Below, piece after piece: positions 52,795 through 61,516 of a stretch of 64,000 nucleotides of DNA. The notes beneath the pieces were generated by a model, which saw only the letters and a program-made list of their open reading frames with translations, was not told the DNA's origin and did no database searches. The translations under genes and the position numbers were made by a program. Source of the stretch: Imperialibacter roseus (GTDB lineage Bacteria; Bacteroidota; Bacteroidia; Cytophagales; Cyclobacteriaceae); the NCBI RefSeq assembly GCF_032999765.1, contig NZ_CP136051.1, positions 1,526,417 to 1,590,416 of the forward strand, given 5' to 3'. Positions within the stretch are counted from its first letter, which is position 1. Each line of letters begins with the position of its first letter.

Positions 52795-54288
52795 AAAGAA
52801 CCCATGCACATACCACTGGAAGCTTTCGTCGTCGTAGTGCCCTGACCGGAAGATCCAGAATCTGTGCCCTTCTTTGTCTTCTATCCTGTAATAGTCCCGG
52901 TGCTGGCCCTGCTGCAGCCACCATTCCTGCTCGATTCGCTCAGGGCCATCCGCTCTGGCCACTTCATGCACCTTGCCTTTGTAGCGGAAAAGCATAGGAG
53001 GATAATCAGGGATTGGCGCACTTACCTCAATTCTTTCCGGTCTGCTCAATAGCTGGAGAGGCCGAAGCTTATCCACTCTCCATAGGGTGGTTGCTTTTTC
53101 TTGCAGCGAAAGGGCAGGCCTAAATGACCTTTCGGGCCAATAATGCTCGTCGGGGAGGTAGCGCTGGACAGACTTTGCCCCGAATTTACCGGCCAGCTTA
53201 TCCACCAGCTCCGACAGCCGCATATCGTCCAGTCCGCCAGCTTCTTCCCACAACTGTTCTTGCTCAGGCATAAGCTCTTCTACTTTAGGAGCTTCCAGAA
53301 TGAATAACTCAATACCCAATGCAGGCTCAAACGTCGATATCTTGACCTCAAAGAGCTTAAAAAGATGATTGACATGATGGGTTGGCCTGCTGGTGCCGAT
53401 ATCTAGTTGAACAACCTTTCCATCCACCCGGTAGCCTTTGAATACTGCCGTTCTTAGCCCTTTCTGTTCCTGTCTTAGTCGGTGGCAGAGGGTTTCCAGT
53501 AGTCGCTCCAGTGCGATCTCTATGCCTTTAGCAGTAACGATAGGCTCCAGACAAGGAAGTCGTTCCTGGTAGGGCTCCACAGGTTTTATAGGCTCCATCC
53601 TTTCCTCTAAGGCACCAGTTGCCTGGTCGATACGCAGCAGCATTTGTGCCCCAAACCGCCTTCGGAGAGTGGCACGTGGCATGCTTATGAATTGATGCAG
53701 TTGATGTAAACCCAGTTTGTGTAGTCGTTCAAGGGCTTCGGGCTCCAGCCGGAGAGCCTCCGGGGGTAAGCCCATAAGTGCTTCATGGTGTTTTCCGCTT
53801 TCTATGATGCCCGACCCACGACTGTACCTGGCGATAGCCCATGCTGCTCCGATGGTGCCAGCCATGGCCGCCCTCACCCGGTAGCCATGGGTTTCGAGCT
53901 TCTGCTCAATGTCAGTTACATAATTTGCATCTCCTCCCCAAAGATGGGAGCATCCTGAGGCATCAAGTAAAAGTCCATCCGGTGGATCGATAGCCACATT
54001 GGGGGCATAGCGAATGCTCCATTCGCCCAGGCGCCTGAGTAGTTTGAGTATAAGCTCCGGCTGATCATCCAGTGCTACTACAGAAGGTACTGCCGCTCTG
54101 GCATCGGCGAGCACCATGCCATCACTGATGCCTTTGGCCCTGGCGATAGCATTCGAAGCTGAAATCACCATTCTGCCGTGGGAAGGGGTTCGCAAAACGA
54201 ACGGGATCTTTCTCAGCTCTGGCCGACGGAGAGAGAACCAGTCCGTGGTAAGGTAACGGAACCATATAGAAACAAATCTTTTGCCCAT
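52789..54288 (-). CDS. imuB: ImuB, catalytically inactive Y-family polymerase-like protein
   Basis: A 499-residue Y-family protein. The N-terminus RFVSIWFRYLTTDWFSLRRP replaces the usual catalytic DxD segment, and LLLDASGCSHLWGG stands where active enzymes have the SIDE motif, so the metal ligands are missing, as in all ImuB proteins. Helix-hairpin and little-finger regions follow (LHKLGLHQLHQFISMPRATL). ImuB links ImuA and DnaE2 to the beta clamp. Its ATG lies 3 bp beyond the imuA stop, so the pair is coupled. Confidence 0.93.
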   Translation of the reverse strand: MGKRFVSIWFRYLTTDWFSLRRPELRKIPFVLRTPSHGRMVISASNAIARAKGISDGMVLADARAAVPSVVALDDQPELILKLLRRLGEWSIRYAPNVAIDPPDGLLLDASGCSHLWGGDANYVTDIEQKLETHGYRVRAAMAGTIGAAWAIARYSRGSGIIESGKHHEALMGLPPEALRLEPEALERLHKLGLHQLHQFISMPRATLRRRFGAQMLLRIDQATGALEERMEPIKPVEPYQERLPCLEPIVTAKGIEIALERLLETLCHRLRQEQKGLRTAVFKGYRVDGKVVQLDIGTSRPTHHVNHLFKLFEVKISTFEPALGIELFILEAPKVEELMPEQEQLWEEAGGLDDMRLSELVDKLAGKFGAKSVQRYLPDEHYWPERSFRPALSLQEKATTLWRVDKLRPLQLLSRPERIEVSAPIPDYPPMLFRYKGKVHEVARADGPERIEQEWWLQQGQHRDYYRIEDKEGHRFWIFRSGHYDDESFQWYVHGFFA

Positions 54289-54291
54289 GGT

Positions 54292-55023
54292 TCACCCTGC
54301 TTTGCGTTCTTCCGGTTCAAAATGATGTAGTGCTTTCTCAGCTACGGTTTTCAGTTGGCCTTCCAGCCATTTCACATCCCAGGCACCCGGCTTGCCATTT
54401 CGCACACGTTGCAACTCCACTCTCCATTGTGGGTATCCCACACCGGGAAGGTCGTCAACAACCTCGCCGGGCAGAGAGGCTATTTTCCATCGGGATACAC
54501 AAGCTGTTGTTGTTAATTTTTGACTGAAAGGCCGGATCACAAAACCAGTGACACAGCTTTCCTCTACCGCTAGCTGCAACCTGCGGGAGGAGGTGAAGTC
54601 CAGGGTGGGCATTTCACCCACAACGGCAGTAACAGAAGTGCATTTCAAACCTTCTTCCACTGCCCACCATACATCTTTTTCTTTTTTCAGGTCAATGAAA
54701 ATGAATCGTTCAGGAGAGATGCCGAAACTTTTTAGTGCAGGAGGGAAGAGTGTTCGGGAGGTGCTGATCCATAAAGCTATTCCATTAACACCTGTAACAT
54801 TGCTTAGGAGAGAAGCGACAAAGCCGCTGGTGGCTGCAATGTCTTCTTCACCTGCAGGAAGAAATTCGTGGATGGCACCCAATGGGAATACGCCATTAGG
54901 AAAAGCAGCATCCATCAGGCCAAGATTCAGCCGGGCGGTGGTGTTGCCTTGCGACTTGAACCCTTGCAGCCGGAGAATATCCGATTGTAAAGAGGAAAGA
55001 ATGTCAGCCCTACTCTGTTGCAT
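54292..55023 (-). CDS. imuA: ImuA, RecA-like SOS mutasome accessory protein
   Basis: A 243-residue RecA/SulA-like protein: FPLGAIHEFLPAGEEDIAAT (family opening, about 46-65), then a core resembling RecA with a degraded Walker A, and VGYPQWRVELQRVRNGKPGAW near the C-terminus, the stretch best conserved in ImuA. It heads the imuA-imuB-dnaE2 operon. No lexA gene is present in the cassette. A promoter (TTG-N20-TAGCTTTG) at 55065-55095 lies under a large palindrome, so tight repression is expected. Confidence 0.9.
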   Translation of the reverse strand: MQQSRADILSSLQSDILRLQGFKSQGNTTARLNLGLMDAAFPNGVFPLGAIHEFLPAGEEDIAATSGFVASLLSNVTGVNGIALWISTSRTLFPPALKSFGISPERFIFIDLKKEKDVWWAVEEGLKCTSVTAVVGEMPTLDFTSSRRLQLAVEESCVTGFVIRPFSQKLTTTACVSRWKIASLPGEVVDDLPGVGYPQWRVELQRVRNGKPGAWDVKWLEGQLKTVAEKALHHFEPEERKAG

Positions 55024-55046
55024 GGTGTCCCATTCGGGATTTGAAA

Positions 55047-55093
55047 GCTAATTATTTTAGCTATCAAAGCTAATGATAACTAAAATAATTAGC
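55047..55093. promoter_or_regulatory. Large palindromic operator over the imuA promoter (candidate SOS operator)
   Basis: GCTAATTATTTTAG (55047-55060) and CTAAAATAATTAGC (55080-55093) are perfect 14-bp inverted arms. TATCA (55062-55066) and TGATA (55074-55078) extend them inward after one mismatch. The dyad begins 24 bp before the imuA ATG and covers everything between the -33 and -7 elements. Confidence 0.65.
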
Positions 55094-55095
55094 AA
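55065..55095 (-). promoter_or_regulatory. imuA-operon promoter (Bacteroidota type)
   Basis: On the minus strand TTG (55095-55093) is followed after 20 nt by TAGCTTTG (55072-55065), a perfect -7 match. It is 41 bp before the imuA ATG and embedded in the 47-bp palindrome. Confidence 0.6.
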
Positions 55096-55181
55096 AATAA
55101 CAAGAGAGAAGTTGCAAGAATTTTCAGCTGGAGATCAGTAAATTATTTGGTGATCTGCCTTCATAGTGAAAAGTGCTAAAG

Positions 55182-56234
55182 CTATACCTTGTACTGGTGA
55201 GCAATGTCAACAGCCAGCCTGACCTGCTTCCAGTCTATTTCTCCCAAAAGTGCGCATTCTGCACCCAGAACGAATCCTTCCGGGATATTTTGCATCACTG
55301 CATTTACTTCAGAAGTAAGATTCTCTGCACTTGCCGTTGAAATAGCCCCTCTTTTTTCCAATCCACCAAAAATGGGACGGTTAAACTGTCGGTGAATGTC
55401 CCCTGGAGTTAATATTTCATTATTCACTTTCAAGCTACAGTTCACCAGCTGACCTGGATAGTCCAGAAAGGGGCTAAGGTCATTATAGTCCCCTACATAG
55501 TCGCAAATATGCAGGACATTGCAAGAGCAAGCGGCATTGATTTCATTCATTACTATCAAGTCATAGGGCTTGATATAGTCATTGAAAATAGTAGGGTCTT
55601 GAAAACGAAACCCTTCTCCGCCTTGCGTAGAAGCAAGAAATCCATCAACTCCTAATTTAATGCACTCACGGGCAAAGAGAAGCGTGCTTTCAGTAATGAT
55701 ATCCATTCCCTTCTTCACACTTTCCGGGTCTTGCTTGAGGTGCTCGGTGAGTAGTTCACCAGTAACAGAATGCCCGGCGCTCATGAAAGGAGAGTAAAGG
55801 GTAGCGATCACCGGGGCATGTTTTTTACCTTCCTTTACCAGTTCCTTCACTACGTACAATTGATCCTCGTAAAAGTCTTTGCCATAAAACGGCATATTGG
55901 CCCAGTCTTCAGGCTTCTGTATACTGGTCAAATGAGGGAATTCAGACTCATATTGAATTTTCACAAAATCCATGTCAATAGCATGGAAGTATTCCATGTG
56001 CTTCTTCACTGCAGCATCGCCAGATTTGAAACCCTCCCCAAAATGCACGAAAAAACCGCATGGGATATACCCGTTGTTTTTCCCCGTGGCAATTAAATTG
56101 AAAACAGCTTCCCGCTTATTGACAGTGGAGCCCGAGGTACAGGCAGGTAAAATCCAACTGCTTGCCAATGCGGTGGCAGATAAGGCTCCAATGGATTGTA
56201 GAAACTTTCGGCGGTCAATTGATGAGTAAGACAT
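55182..56234 (-). CDS. Exported uroporphyrinogen-decarboxylase-like TIM-barrel protein
   Basis: A 350-residue protein with a Tat signal (RRKFLQSIGALSATALASSW, 8-27) and a lipobox-like LPAC ending near Cys32. The rest resembles the URO-D/corrinoid methyltransferase superfamily barrel: CGFFVHFGEG near 59-68, GVDGFLASTQGGEG, NEINAACSCNVLHICDYVGD (Cys/His segment) and PIFGGLEKRG. True uroporphyrinogen decarboxylases are cytosolic, so this secreted relative must do something else. It is flanked by imuA and a DinB-like gene on the same strand, without tight coupling. Confidence 0.8.
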   Translation of the reverse strand: MSYSSIDRRKFLQSIGALSATALASSWILPACTSGSTVNKREAVFNLIATGKNNGYIPCGFFVHFGEGFKSGDAAVKKHMEYFHAIDMDFVKIQYESEFPHLTSIQKPEDWANMPFYGKDFYEDQLYVVKELVKEGKKHAPVIATLYSPFMSAGHSVTGELLTEHLKQDPESVKKGMDIITESTLLFARECIKLGVDGFLASTQGGEGFRFQDPTIFNDYIKPYDLIVMNEINAACSCNVLHICDYVGDYNDLSPFLDYPGQLVNCSLKVNNEILTPGDIHRQFNRPIFGGLEKRGAISTASAENLTSEVNAVMQNIPEGFVLGAECALLGEIDWKQVRLAVDIAHQYKV

Positions 56235-56335
56235 GGTAGGTGATTATTTTTTAGTCAAATAATAATACAAAATACCAAGTCAACTTGAAAGCAGGAATAC
56301 GCCAGGTGCCAGCGTATACCCTGCAATAGTATTGA

Positions 56336-56821
56336 TTATTTCTTTTCCCTCAGAAAAGCGAGCTGCCCCAAATGGTTGGCTAAGTGAGCTGTCCGGTTCA
56401 TCACCAGGTTTAGCTTGTTTCTGTGCGGCTCTTTGGTAAAGTCTTCTTCAGTCACAGCAGTATGTCTGGTAAACCAATCGTCGGCTGAAAACTTTTCAAA
56501 TGCTGCGGAAAGCGCTGAGTTTACTTTATTCCAGGCTTCTCTTAATTCTGGAATAGGTGTGTTCTGACCTGACTTGTCTGGCGTTCTTACGTAGGGCTCG
56601 TAGAGTTCAGGGAACAGCTTATCCCCAGCACCAAGTAAAGGAAGCATGTTGTCATGAACTGCCGCCAGGTGGCCGAGCAGGTAGGTGCCTGTATTTCTGT
56701 TGGGCGCTACTTCTGAAGCGATTTGTTCATCGCTCAGACTGTCGAAAAGTTTGTTGGTGCGATCCACGTAGACGTTCCAGGCGTCCAGGGCCATTTTGAT
56801 AAAAAGTTCTTGTTGGTTCAT
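56336..56821 (-). CDS. DinB/YfiT-family four-helix protein
   Basis: Start at the ATG at 56821 (MNQQELFIKMALDAWNVYVD). The 161-residue protein has the DinB-fold helices with the three putative metal histidines spread as in the family: LLGHLAAVHDNML near 48-60 and NRTAHLANHLGQLAFL near the C-terminus. Members are metal-dependent thiol transferases or DNA-damage-induced proteins of unclear role. It is transcribed alone, about 100 bp before the URO-D-like gene. Confidence 0.85.
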   Translation of the reverse strand: MNQQELFIKMALDAWNVYVDRTNKLFDSLSDEQIASEVAPNRNTGTYLLGHLAAVHDNMLPLLGAGDKLFPELYEPYVRTPDKSGQNTPIPELREAWNKVNSALSAAFEKFSADDWFTRHTAVTEEDFTKEPHRNKLNLVMNRTAHLANHLGQLAFLREKK

Positions 56822-56993
56822 TGGGATGTATGTTTTATACAAAGTAAAAACTGATGATTGATAAGGAAGAAGTGGGGGTGAAAAGTTCGTGAAACGAGGT
56901 TATTACTTTATTTTCTGTTGGGCTTGAGTATCAAACTTTAAGTCTGGTAAATGTCTTAAACATTGTATTGTAGAATTCTCGTTATATTTGAGT

Positions 56994-57188
56994 ATGAATG
57001 AGGTGACATCCTATAAGCATATAAGCGAAAAGAAAATTGGGCCAGAATCGGAGCGCTTATCTGACGAAACTGCTTTGGCAAGAGTACTTGATCTGATGGA
57101 TTTTTATGCTGCTTTAAAGGCCGCCAATGAAGACTTGAAAGATGACTCCTCAGACATCCTATGGATTGAACTAAAAGAAGCCAAATGA
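56994..57188 (+). CDS. Small protein paired with a nucleotidyltransferase (antitoxin-like)
   Basis: Start at the ATG at 56994 (MNEVTSYKHISEKKIGPESE); 64 residues, acidic and helical, ending LWIELKEAK. I do not recognise a named family, but small proteins of this kind often precede nucleotidyltransferase genes in toxin-antitoxin-like pairs. Its stop overlaps the start of the next gene (ATGA at 57185-57188). A perfect -7 element TATATTTG (56983-56990) lies three bases before the ATG, hinting at a leaderless message. Confidence 0.65.
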   Translation: MNEVTSYKHISEKKIGPESERLSDETALARVLDLMDFYAALKAANEDLKDDSSDILWIELKEAK

Positions 57189-57702
57189 TTTCTAATGAAA
57201 TCAGAGAGTCACTCCAGCACACTTGCTCTGCTCTAAACAAACATGGTGTTGAATACATGCTGATTGGCGGAATTGCCGTTGGCTTCTATGGGTATCAAAG
57301 GCCTTCTGGTGTGCCGGAATATGGCATGTGGAAACAAGACCTGATCTCGATTTTTGGTACAATCCAATTGTTAAAAACTACTATAGATTACTTGTTGCCC
57401 TTAAGGAAATGGGGAAAGATACTTCCAGACTTGAGAACGAAGTTTTTGACCGTTACAAGACCTATTTAAGGATTCAGTACTCAACTTTTAAAACCGAGTT
57501 TCTTCCGCCAATGAAAGGTTTGGATTCATTTGATAAGTGTTATAAAAGGGCCAAGATCATAGACTTTGATGGATACAAATTATCGATAATTGGGTTCTCT
57601 GACCTCATGAAAAATAAAGAAGCAGTGAATCGTGAGATAGATCGAAGCGATATCGCTGAGCTCAAGAGAATAAGAAAGTCAAAAGAGGAAGACGATAAAT
57701 AG
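57185..57702 (+). pseudogene. Nucleotidyltransferase (MNT-like), frameshifted
   Basis: The first frame gives MISNEIRESLQHTCSALNKH, then GVEYMLIGGIAVGFYGYQRP, an NTase-fold opening with the GG motif. It goes astray after about residue 45. The continuation PDLDFWYNP (the DxD metal motif region), FLPPMKGLDSF and DLMKNKEAVNREIDRSDIAEL is in the frame of 57328-57702. Total length is 3n+2, so one base missing near 57318-57332 explains both. The restored protein would have 172 residues. It is either an inactivated toxin-like gene or a sequencing error. purT starts 11 bp later. Confidence 0.78.
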
Positions 57703-57712
57703 AACACCCCTC

Positions 57713-58858
57713 ATGAAAAAAATACTCCTTCTCGGCTCTGGAGAACTCGGAAAAGAATTTGTGATCAGTGCCAAAAGACTGGGCTGCCATGTGGTAGCCT
57801 GCGATAGCTATACGGGTGCGCCAGCCATGCAGGTGGCCGATGAAAGCGAGGTTTTTAGCATGCTTGATGCAGCGAAGCTGAGAGAAGCTGTCGAGCGACA
57901 CCAGCCAGACCTTATCGTGCCGGAAATCGAGGCCATCCGTACCGAGGTGCTGGTGGAAATGGAAAAGGAAGGCAGAAACGTAGTGCCCAGTGCCAGGGCT
58001 GTGAACATGACGATGAACCGTGACCGCATCCGTGACCTGGCAGTAGACCTCGGCGTTCGTACGGCTCGATTCGCTTATGCTGAATCTGCGGAGCAGCTCA
58101 TGGGGGAGGCCAAAGCCATCGGCTTTCCCGTGGTGATCAAGCCGGTAATGAGCAGCAGCGGAAAGGGGCAGAGTGTAGCCCAAACAGCTGATGATATCCA
58201 AAACAGCTGGGAATATGCCTGTGCTGGCATGCGGGGCGACCGCCAGAGGGTGATTGTGGAGGAGTTTATCAAGTTTGACTATGAGATCACGCTGCTTACC
58301 GTAAAACAGAAGAATGGCCCGACGCTCTTCTGCGACCCCATTGGCCATGTGCAGGAGCGGGGCGACTACCAGTACAGCTGGCAACCCCAGCCCATGATAG
58401 ATAAATTCCGACAAGACGCTGAAACAATGGCAAAAGCAGTCACTGACGATTTGGGTGGCGTAGGCATCTTTGGTGTGGAATTTTTTGTCACCAAAGACGA
58501 AGTGATTTTCAGCGAGCTGAGCCCACGGCCTCACGACACCGGCATGGTGACGCTGGTCAGCCAAAACCTCAGCGAGTTCGATTTACATGCCAGGGCCATT
58601 CTTGGCTTGCCGATTCCTAATATTACAGTAACCGAAGGCGCCAGTGCCGTGGTGCTAGCCGCAAAAGATGGTGTATCACCCACCTACACCGGGGTGGAAG
58701 CAGCGATGGCTGAGCCCGATGTTGACGTGCGGATTTTCGGTAAGCCCACTACCAGACCTTACCGTCGCATGGCGGTGGTATTGGCGAAAGGAGAGAATGC
58801 GGTGGAAAGAGCCAGAGCCGCTGCTGCAAAAATAAAGGTGGTTACAAAAGGGATTTGA
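57713..58858 (+). CDS. purT: Formate-dependent phosphoribosylglycinamide formyltransferase
   Basis: A 381-residue ATP-grasp enzyme: N-terminal GSGELGKEF (8-16), [11 protein letters not shown] near 70-80, ATP-binding [14 protein letters not shown] near 140-153, and [20 protein letters not shown] (metal/active site) near 263-282. It makes formyl-GAR from GAR, formate and ATP in purine synthesis, bypassing the folate-dependent PurN. Length is close to that of E. coli PurT. It lies 11 bp behind the broken nucleotidyltransferase gene, probably with its own promoter. Confidence 0.96.
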   Translation: MKKILLLGSGELGKEFVISAKRLGCHVVACDSYTGAPAMQVADESEVFSMLDAAKLREAVERHQPDLIVPEIEAIRTEVLVEMEKEGRNVVPSARAVNMTMNRDRIRDLAVDLGVRTARFAYAESAEQLMGEAKAIGFPVVIKPVMSSSGKGQSVAQTADDIQNSWEYACAGMRGDRQRVIVEEFIKFDYEITLLTVKQKNGPTLFCDPIGHVQERGDYQYSWQPQPMIDKFRQDAETMAKAVTDDLGGVGIFGVEFFVTKDEVIFSELSPRPHDTGMVTLVSQNLSEFDLHARAILGLPIPNITVTEGASAVVLAAKDGVSPTYTGVEAAMAEPDVDVRIFGKPTTRPYRRMAVVLAKGENAVERARAAAAKIKVVTKGI

Positions 58859-59009
58859 TTGTATCCTGCCGGGCAGTAGTCTCCCGCTTGCGATTTGATC
58901 CTGTCGGTTTTTATCTCAAAACTCCTGTGAACGGCAGTGGAGTGTTCGGGGAAAAGTGCTACTTTAAACGTTCCAATTTTCTTTGTCGCATTCCCTAAAC
59001 TATCTGAAG

Positions 59010-60137
59010 ATGAAATTTGCTCGTTATGCTTTTGCGCTTGTTATTCTTTTCTTGTGCGCTAAATGTAAAACCACCACAGAGCCTGGTCAGGCAGAACAAA
59101 CGAAAGAGTGGTTGACCTTTGAAGGCCGGGCAGACATGCCAAATATAGTCCTGGTTTCCGGCGACGAGGAGTACCGTTCGGAGGAAGCTTTGCCTCAATT
59201 GGCGAAAATTCTTTCTTCACGCCACGGGTTCAATTGCACCGTGCTTTTTGCACAGGATCCGAATATACCGGGCATAGTCAATCCCAATTATGTGCGCAAT
59301 ATACCCGGGTTGGAGGCCCTTGAAACTGCTGATCTGATGGTTATTTTCACCCGGTTTCGTGCTTTGCCGGATCAGCAAATGCAGTACATCGATAATTATC
59401 TAAAAAGGGGGAAGCCAGTGATTGGGATGAGAACGGCTACTCATGCATTCAATTTTGCGGCAGGAGACTCGACCTCGAACTGGAAGCGCTATGGAAATAA
59501 CTACAACGCCGAAGATGAATGGCAGGGTGGATTTGGCCGCCTTGTGCTTGGAGAAAAATGGATTTCGCACCATGGCAACCATAAAAATCAAAGTACCCGT
59601 GGGGTGGTAGCAGCAGGTGCTGAGGGGCATCCCATTCTTAATGGCATCGGGGAAGGAGAGATATGGGGGCCAACGGATGTATATGGCGTACGGTTGCCTT
59701 TGCCGGGTGATTCACAACCTATCGTGATGGGGCAGGTGATCAATAGGGCAGGTGAGTATACAGAGGATGATGTTCTATACGGCATGCGCTTTACAGACAA
59801 TGAGGTAGCTGGCGTTGAGGTGGAAAAAGACAAAGAAGGGAACGAAAAAGCAATCACCAAAAACGATCCAATGATGCCTGTAGCATGGATAAAAAGCTAC
59901 CAGATTTCAGGGGGGCAGCAGGGAAAAGTATTTACCACTACGATGGGTGCGGCCACAGACCTTTTGACGGAGGGCACCCGCCGGATGATGGTCAACAGCG
60001 TTTTTTGGAGCCTTGGTCTCCCAGTTCCTGAAAAAGCCAATGTAGATACAGTGGGAGTTTATCAACCCAGTCAGTTCGGTTTTCACGACGACCAGTATTG
60101 GTTGGACAAAAACTTGAGTGTGAAATCGCTGCAATAA
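59010..60137 (+). CDS. ThuA-like exported protein
   Basis: Start at the ATG at 59010 (MKFARYAFALVILFLCAKCK), which gives a signal peptide with a probable lipobox; an upstream TTG is less likely. The 375-residue protein contains a ThuA-like domain: IVLVSGDEEYRSEEALPQLA, LMVIFTRFRALPDQQMQYID and GKPVIGMRTATHAFNF, then HHGNHKNQSTRGV and a late TTTMGAATDLL segment. It is the third ThuA-family protein of the window and the most divergent. Such proteins often occur with sugar oxidoreductases and isomerases in this phylum. Substrate unknown. It is transcribed alone. Confidence 0.85.
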   Translation: MKFARYAFALVILFLCAKCKTTTEPGQAEQTKEWLTFEGRADMPNIVLVSGDEEYRSEEALPQLAKILSSRHGFNCTVLFAQDPNIPGIVNPNYVRNIPGLEALETADLMVIFTRFRALPDQQMQYIDNYLKRGKPVIGMRTATHAFNFAAGDSTSNWKRYGNNYNAEDEWQGGFGRLVLGEKWISHHGNHKNQSTRGVVAAGAEGHPILNGIGEGEIWGPTDVYGVRLPLPGDSQPIVMGQVINRAGEYTEDDVLYGMRFTDNEVAGVEVEKDKEGNEKAITKNDPMMPVAWIKSYQISGGQQGKVFTTTMGAATDLLTEGTRRMMVNSVFWSLGLPVPEKANVDTVGVYQPSQFGFHDDQYWLDKNLSVKSLQ

Positions 60138-60173
60138 CCCTGGCGATGTAGGTTCGGTGCGTTGAGATGGATG

Positions 60174-60200
60174 CACTCAGAGTCTCTCGCAGAAGACTCC
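60174..60200. repeat. CAGAGTC-type intergenic palindrome, copy 1
   Basis: CACTCAGAGTCTCTCGCAG then AAGACTCC: the pattern CAGAGTC-TCTC-gca-GAGG-ACTCTG, slightly mutated in its right arm. Two other copies lie at 61477-61503 and 63214-63243. This copy directly abuts the long inverted repeat at 60200-60329. Confidence 0.7.
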
Positions 60201-60329
60201 AATGCTATTAGGTTAAGAGCATTTTACCCTTAAGGCCTAAAGGGCTCAGCTAATGACAATTCACTCGCCCTTCAGGGTCAGGGGTAAAAATAGAATTGGT
60301 ACAAGGAACCTCTTAACTTAATAGCATTG
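60200..60329. repeat. MITE-like nested inverted-repeat element
   Basis: Terminal arms CAATGCTATTAGGTTAAGAG (60200-60219) and CTCTTAACTTAATAGCATTG (60310-60329) match at 19 of 20 positions when inverted. Inside, ATTTTACCC (60221-60229) faces GGGTAAAAAT (60282-60291) and AAGGGC (60240-60245) faces GCCCTT (60267-60272). The whole 130-bp unit lies between the convergent ThuA-like and DHH genes and has no coding capacity. Confidence 0.7.
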
Positions 60330-60358
60330 CAGAGGATCTTGAAGGAAGTATGTTTTGG

Positions 60359-61363
60359 CTATTGAATTGAGAAGTACGTTGGAATTAAATCTTTGATTTT
60401 GGCGAGGGTTTCGTTGACCGACAATTCACTCATCCCGCCGGCGGCGTTGGCGTGCCCACCTCCATTGAAATGGTCTGAGGCCAACACGTTCACTGGGTTT
60501 TCTTTCCCTTTGGAACGGAACGATATTTTCATGATGCCGTCACGCTCAGTAAACACAATAGCGGCTTTCATGCCTTTGATAGATAAGGCAAGGTTGGCAA
60601 GGCTGTCAGTATCTCCCTTTTTATAATTGTATTTCGCAAGCTCTTCTTTTGTCAGAGAAATGACAGAGACCTGATAGTCTTCCATGATTTCCAGCTTTTC
60701 GGCCATAGCATAGCCTTGCAGGCGCAACCGGCTTGCCGTATTGTTATCGTTGAGCATCTCGTGTACCAGGTGATGTTGCACGCCTGCTGCTAAAAGTTTC
60801 GCCAGTATTTCGTGAGTGCGGGGCTGCACGGACGAAAACCGAAAGCTACCGGTATCTGTCAGGATGCCGAGGTAAAGTGGAGTGCCTATTTTTTCGTCGA
60901 GCAATTCACCATGGCCCGATTGCTCTATGAGCTCAACGATCAGCTGTGAGGTAGAGGAAGCGGAGGTCTCCGAAACAACAATGCTGGGAAAATCTTGCGG
61001 ATGCAAGTGGTGATCAATCATGATCTTTTGGCAAGTAGCGGACTCCAGCAGGTTTTGCATGTCGGGGCCTACCCGATCGGTGCTATTGTAGTCCAGGCAA
61101 AAGAGTAGGTCAGCTTTTTGAAAGGCTTCTGTTACTTTCTCTGGCTTGTCGCTCATGAGTACAATGCAGGAGGTATCCAACCAATATAAAAAATCGGGTG
61201 ATGCATCTGGGTGACAAATGACAGCCTTTTTGCCCAGCTTTTCTATAAAATACAATAGCCCCAGCGAGCAACCTACCGAATCTCCATCGGCAGATTTGTG
61301 GGAGGTGATAACGATAGAAGAAGCGGCAAGTATTTCGGCTTCAATTTGTTGGTAAACATTCAT
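60359..61363 (-). CDS. NrnA-like DHH-family bifunctional oligoribonuclease/PAP phosphatase
   Basis: A 334-residue DHH/DHHA1 protein. Metal motifs: HKSADGDS at 22-29, Asp91 in CLDYNSTDR, and DHH at 117-119; the DHHA1 domain closes with GGGHANAAGG at 301-310. NrnA-type enzymes degrade 2-5-nt RNAs and dephosphorylate pAp; c-di-AMP/pApA hydrolysis is also known in relatives. It is cytosolic, transcribed alone, and not coupled to its neighbours. Confidence 0.93.
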   Translation of the reverse strand: MNVYQQIEAEILAASSIVITSHKSADGDSVGCSLGLLYFIEKLGKKAVICHPDASPDFLYWLDTSCIVLMSDKPEKVTEAFQKADLLFCLDYNSTDRVGPDMQNLLESATCQKIMIDHHLHPQDFPSIVVSETSASSTSQLIVELIEQSGHGELLDEKIGTPLYLGILTDTGSFRFSSVQPRTHEILAKLLAAGVQHHLVHEMLNDNNTASRLRLQGYAMAEKLEIMEDYQVSVISLTKEELAKYNYKKGDTDSLANLALSIKGMKAAIVFTERDGIMKISFRSKGKENPVNVLASDHFNGGGHANAAGGMSELSVNETLAKIKDLIPTYFSIQ

Positions 61364-61443
61364 TGTGTGGAGCTCTTGCTAAGACGGTTTCATTTTTCCG
61401 TTCTTAATGATTTGATGGCATTTCGTTGAGGGAAGAAAAATAG

Positions 61444-61470
61444 AAAAGCCAACCTTTTCGGCTGGCTTTT
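61444..61470 (-). terminator. Intrinsic terminator behind the sugar isomerase-like gene
   Basis: AAAAGCCA (61444-61451) pairs with TGGCTTTT (61463-61470), with two more G-C pairs after a mismatch and a TTTTC loop. On the minus strand the stem ends in TTTTC. It lies 47 nt beyond the stop at 61517. Confidence 0.65.
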
Positions 61471-61476
61471 CACTTT

Positions 61477-61503
61477 CACTCAGAGTCTCTCGAAGAGGAC
61501 TCG
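61477..61503. repeat. CAGAGTC-type intergenic palindrome, copy 2
   Basis: CACTCAGAGTCTCTCG then AAGAGGACTCG. It lies between the sugar isomerase-like stop codon (61517) and its terminator, so it is transcribed. It has one base less in the centre than copy 3. Confidence 0.7.
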
Positions 61504-61516
61504 AGTTGGTCATAAC

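Noticed and set aside
57662-58564. 300-codon minus-strand frame inside purT
   Set aside because: Antisense shadow of a conserved gene; His-rich composition and no family signal.
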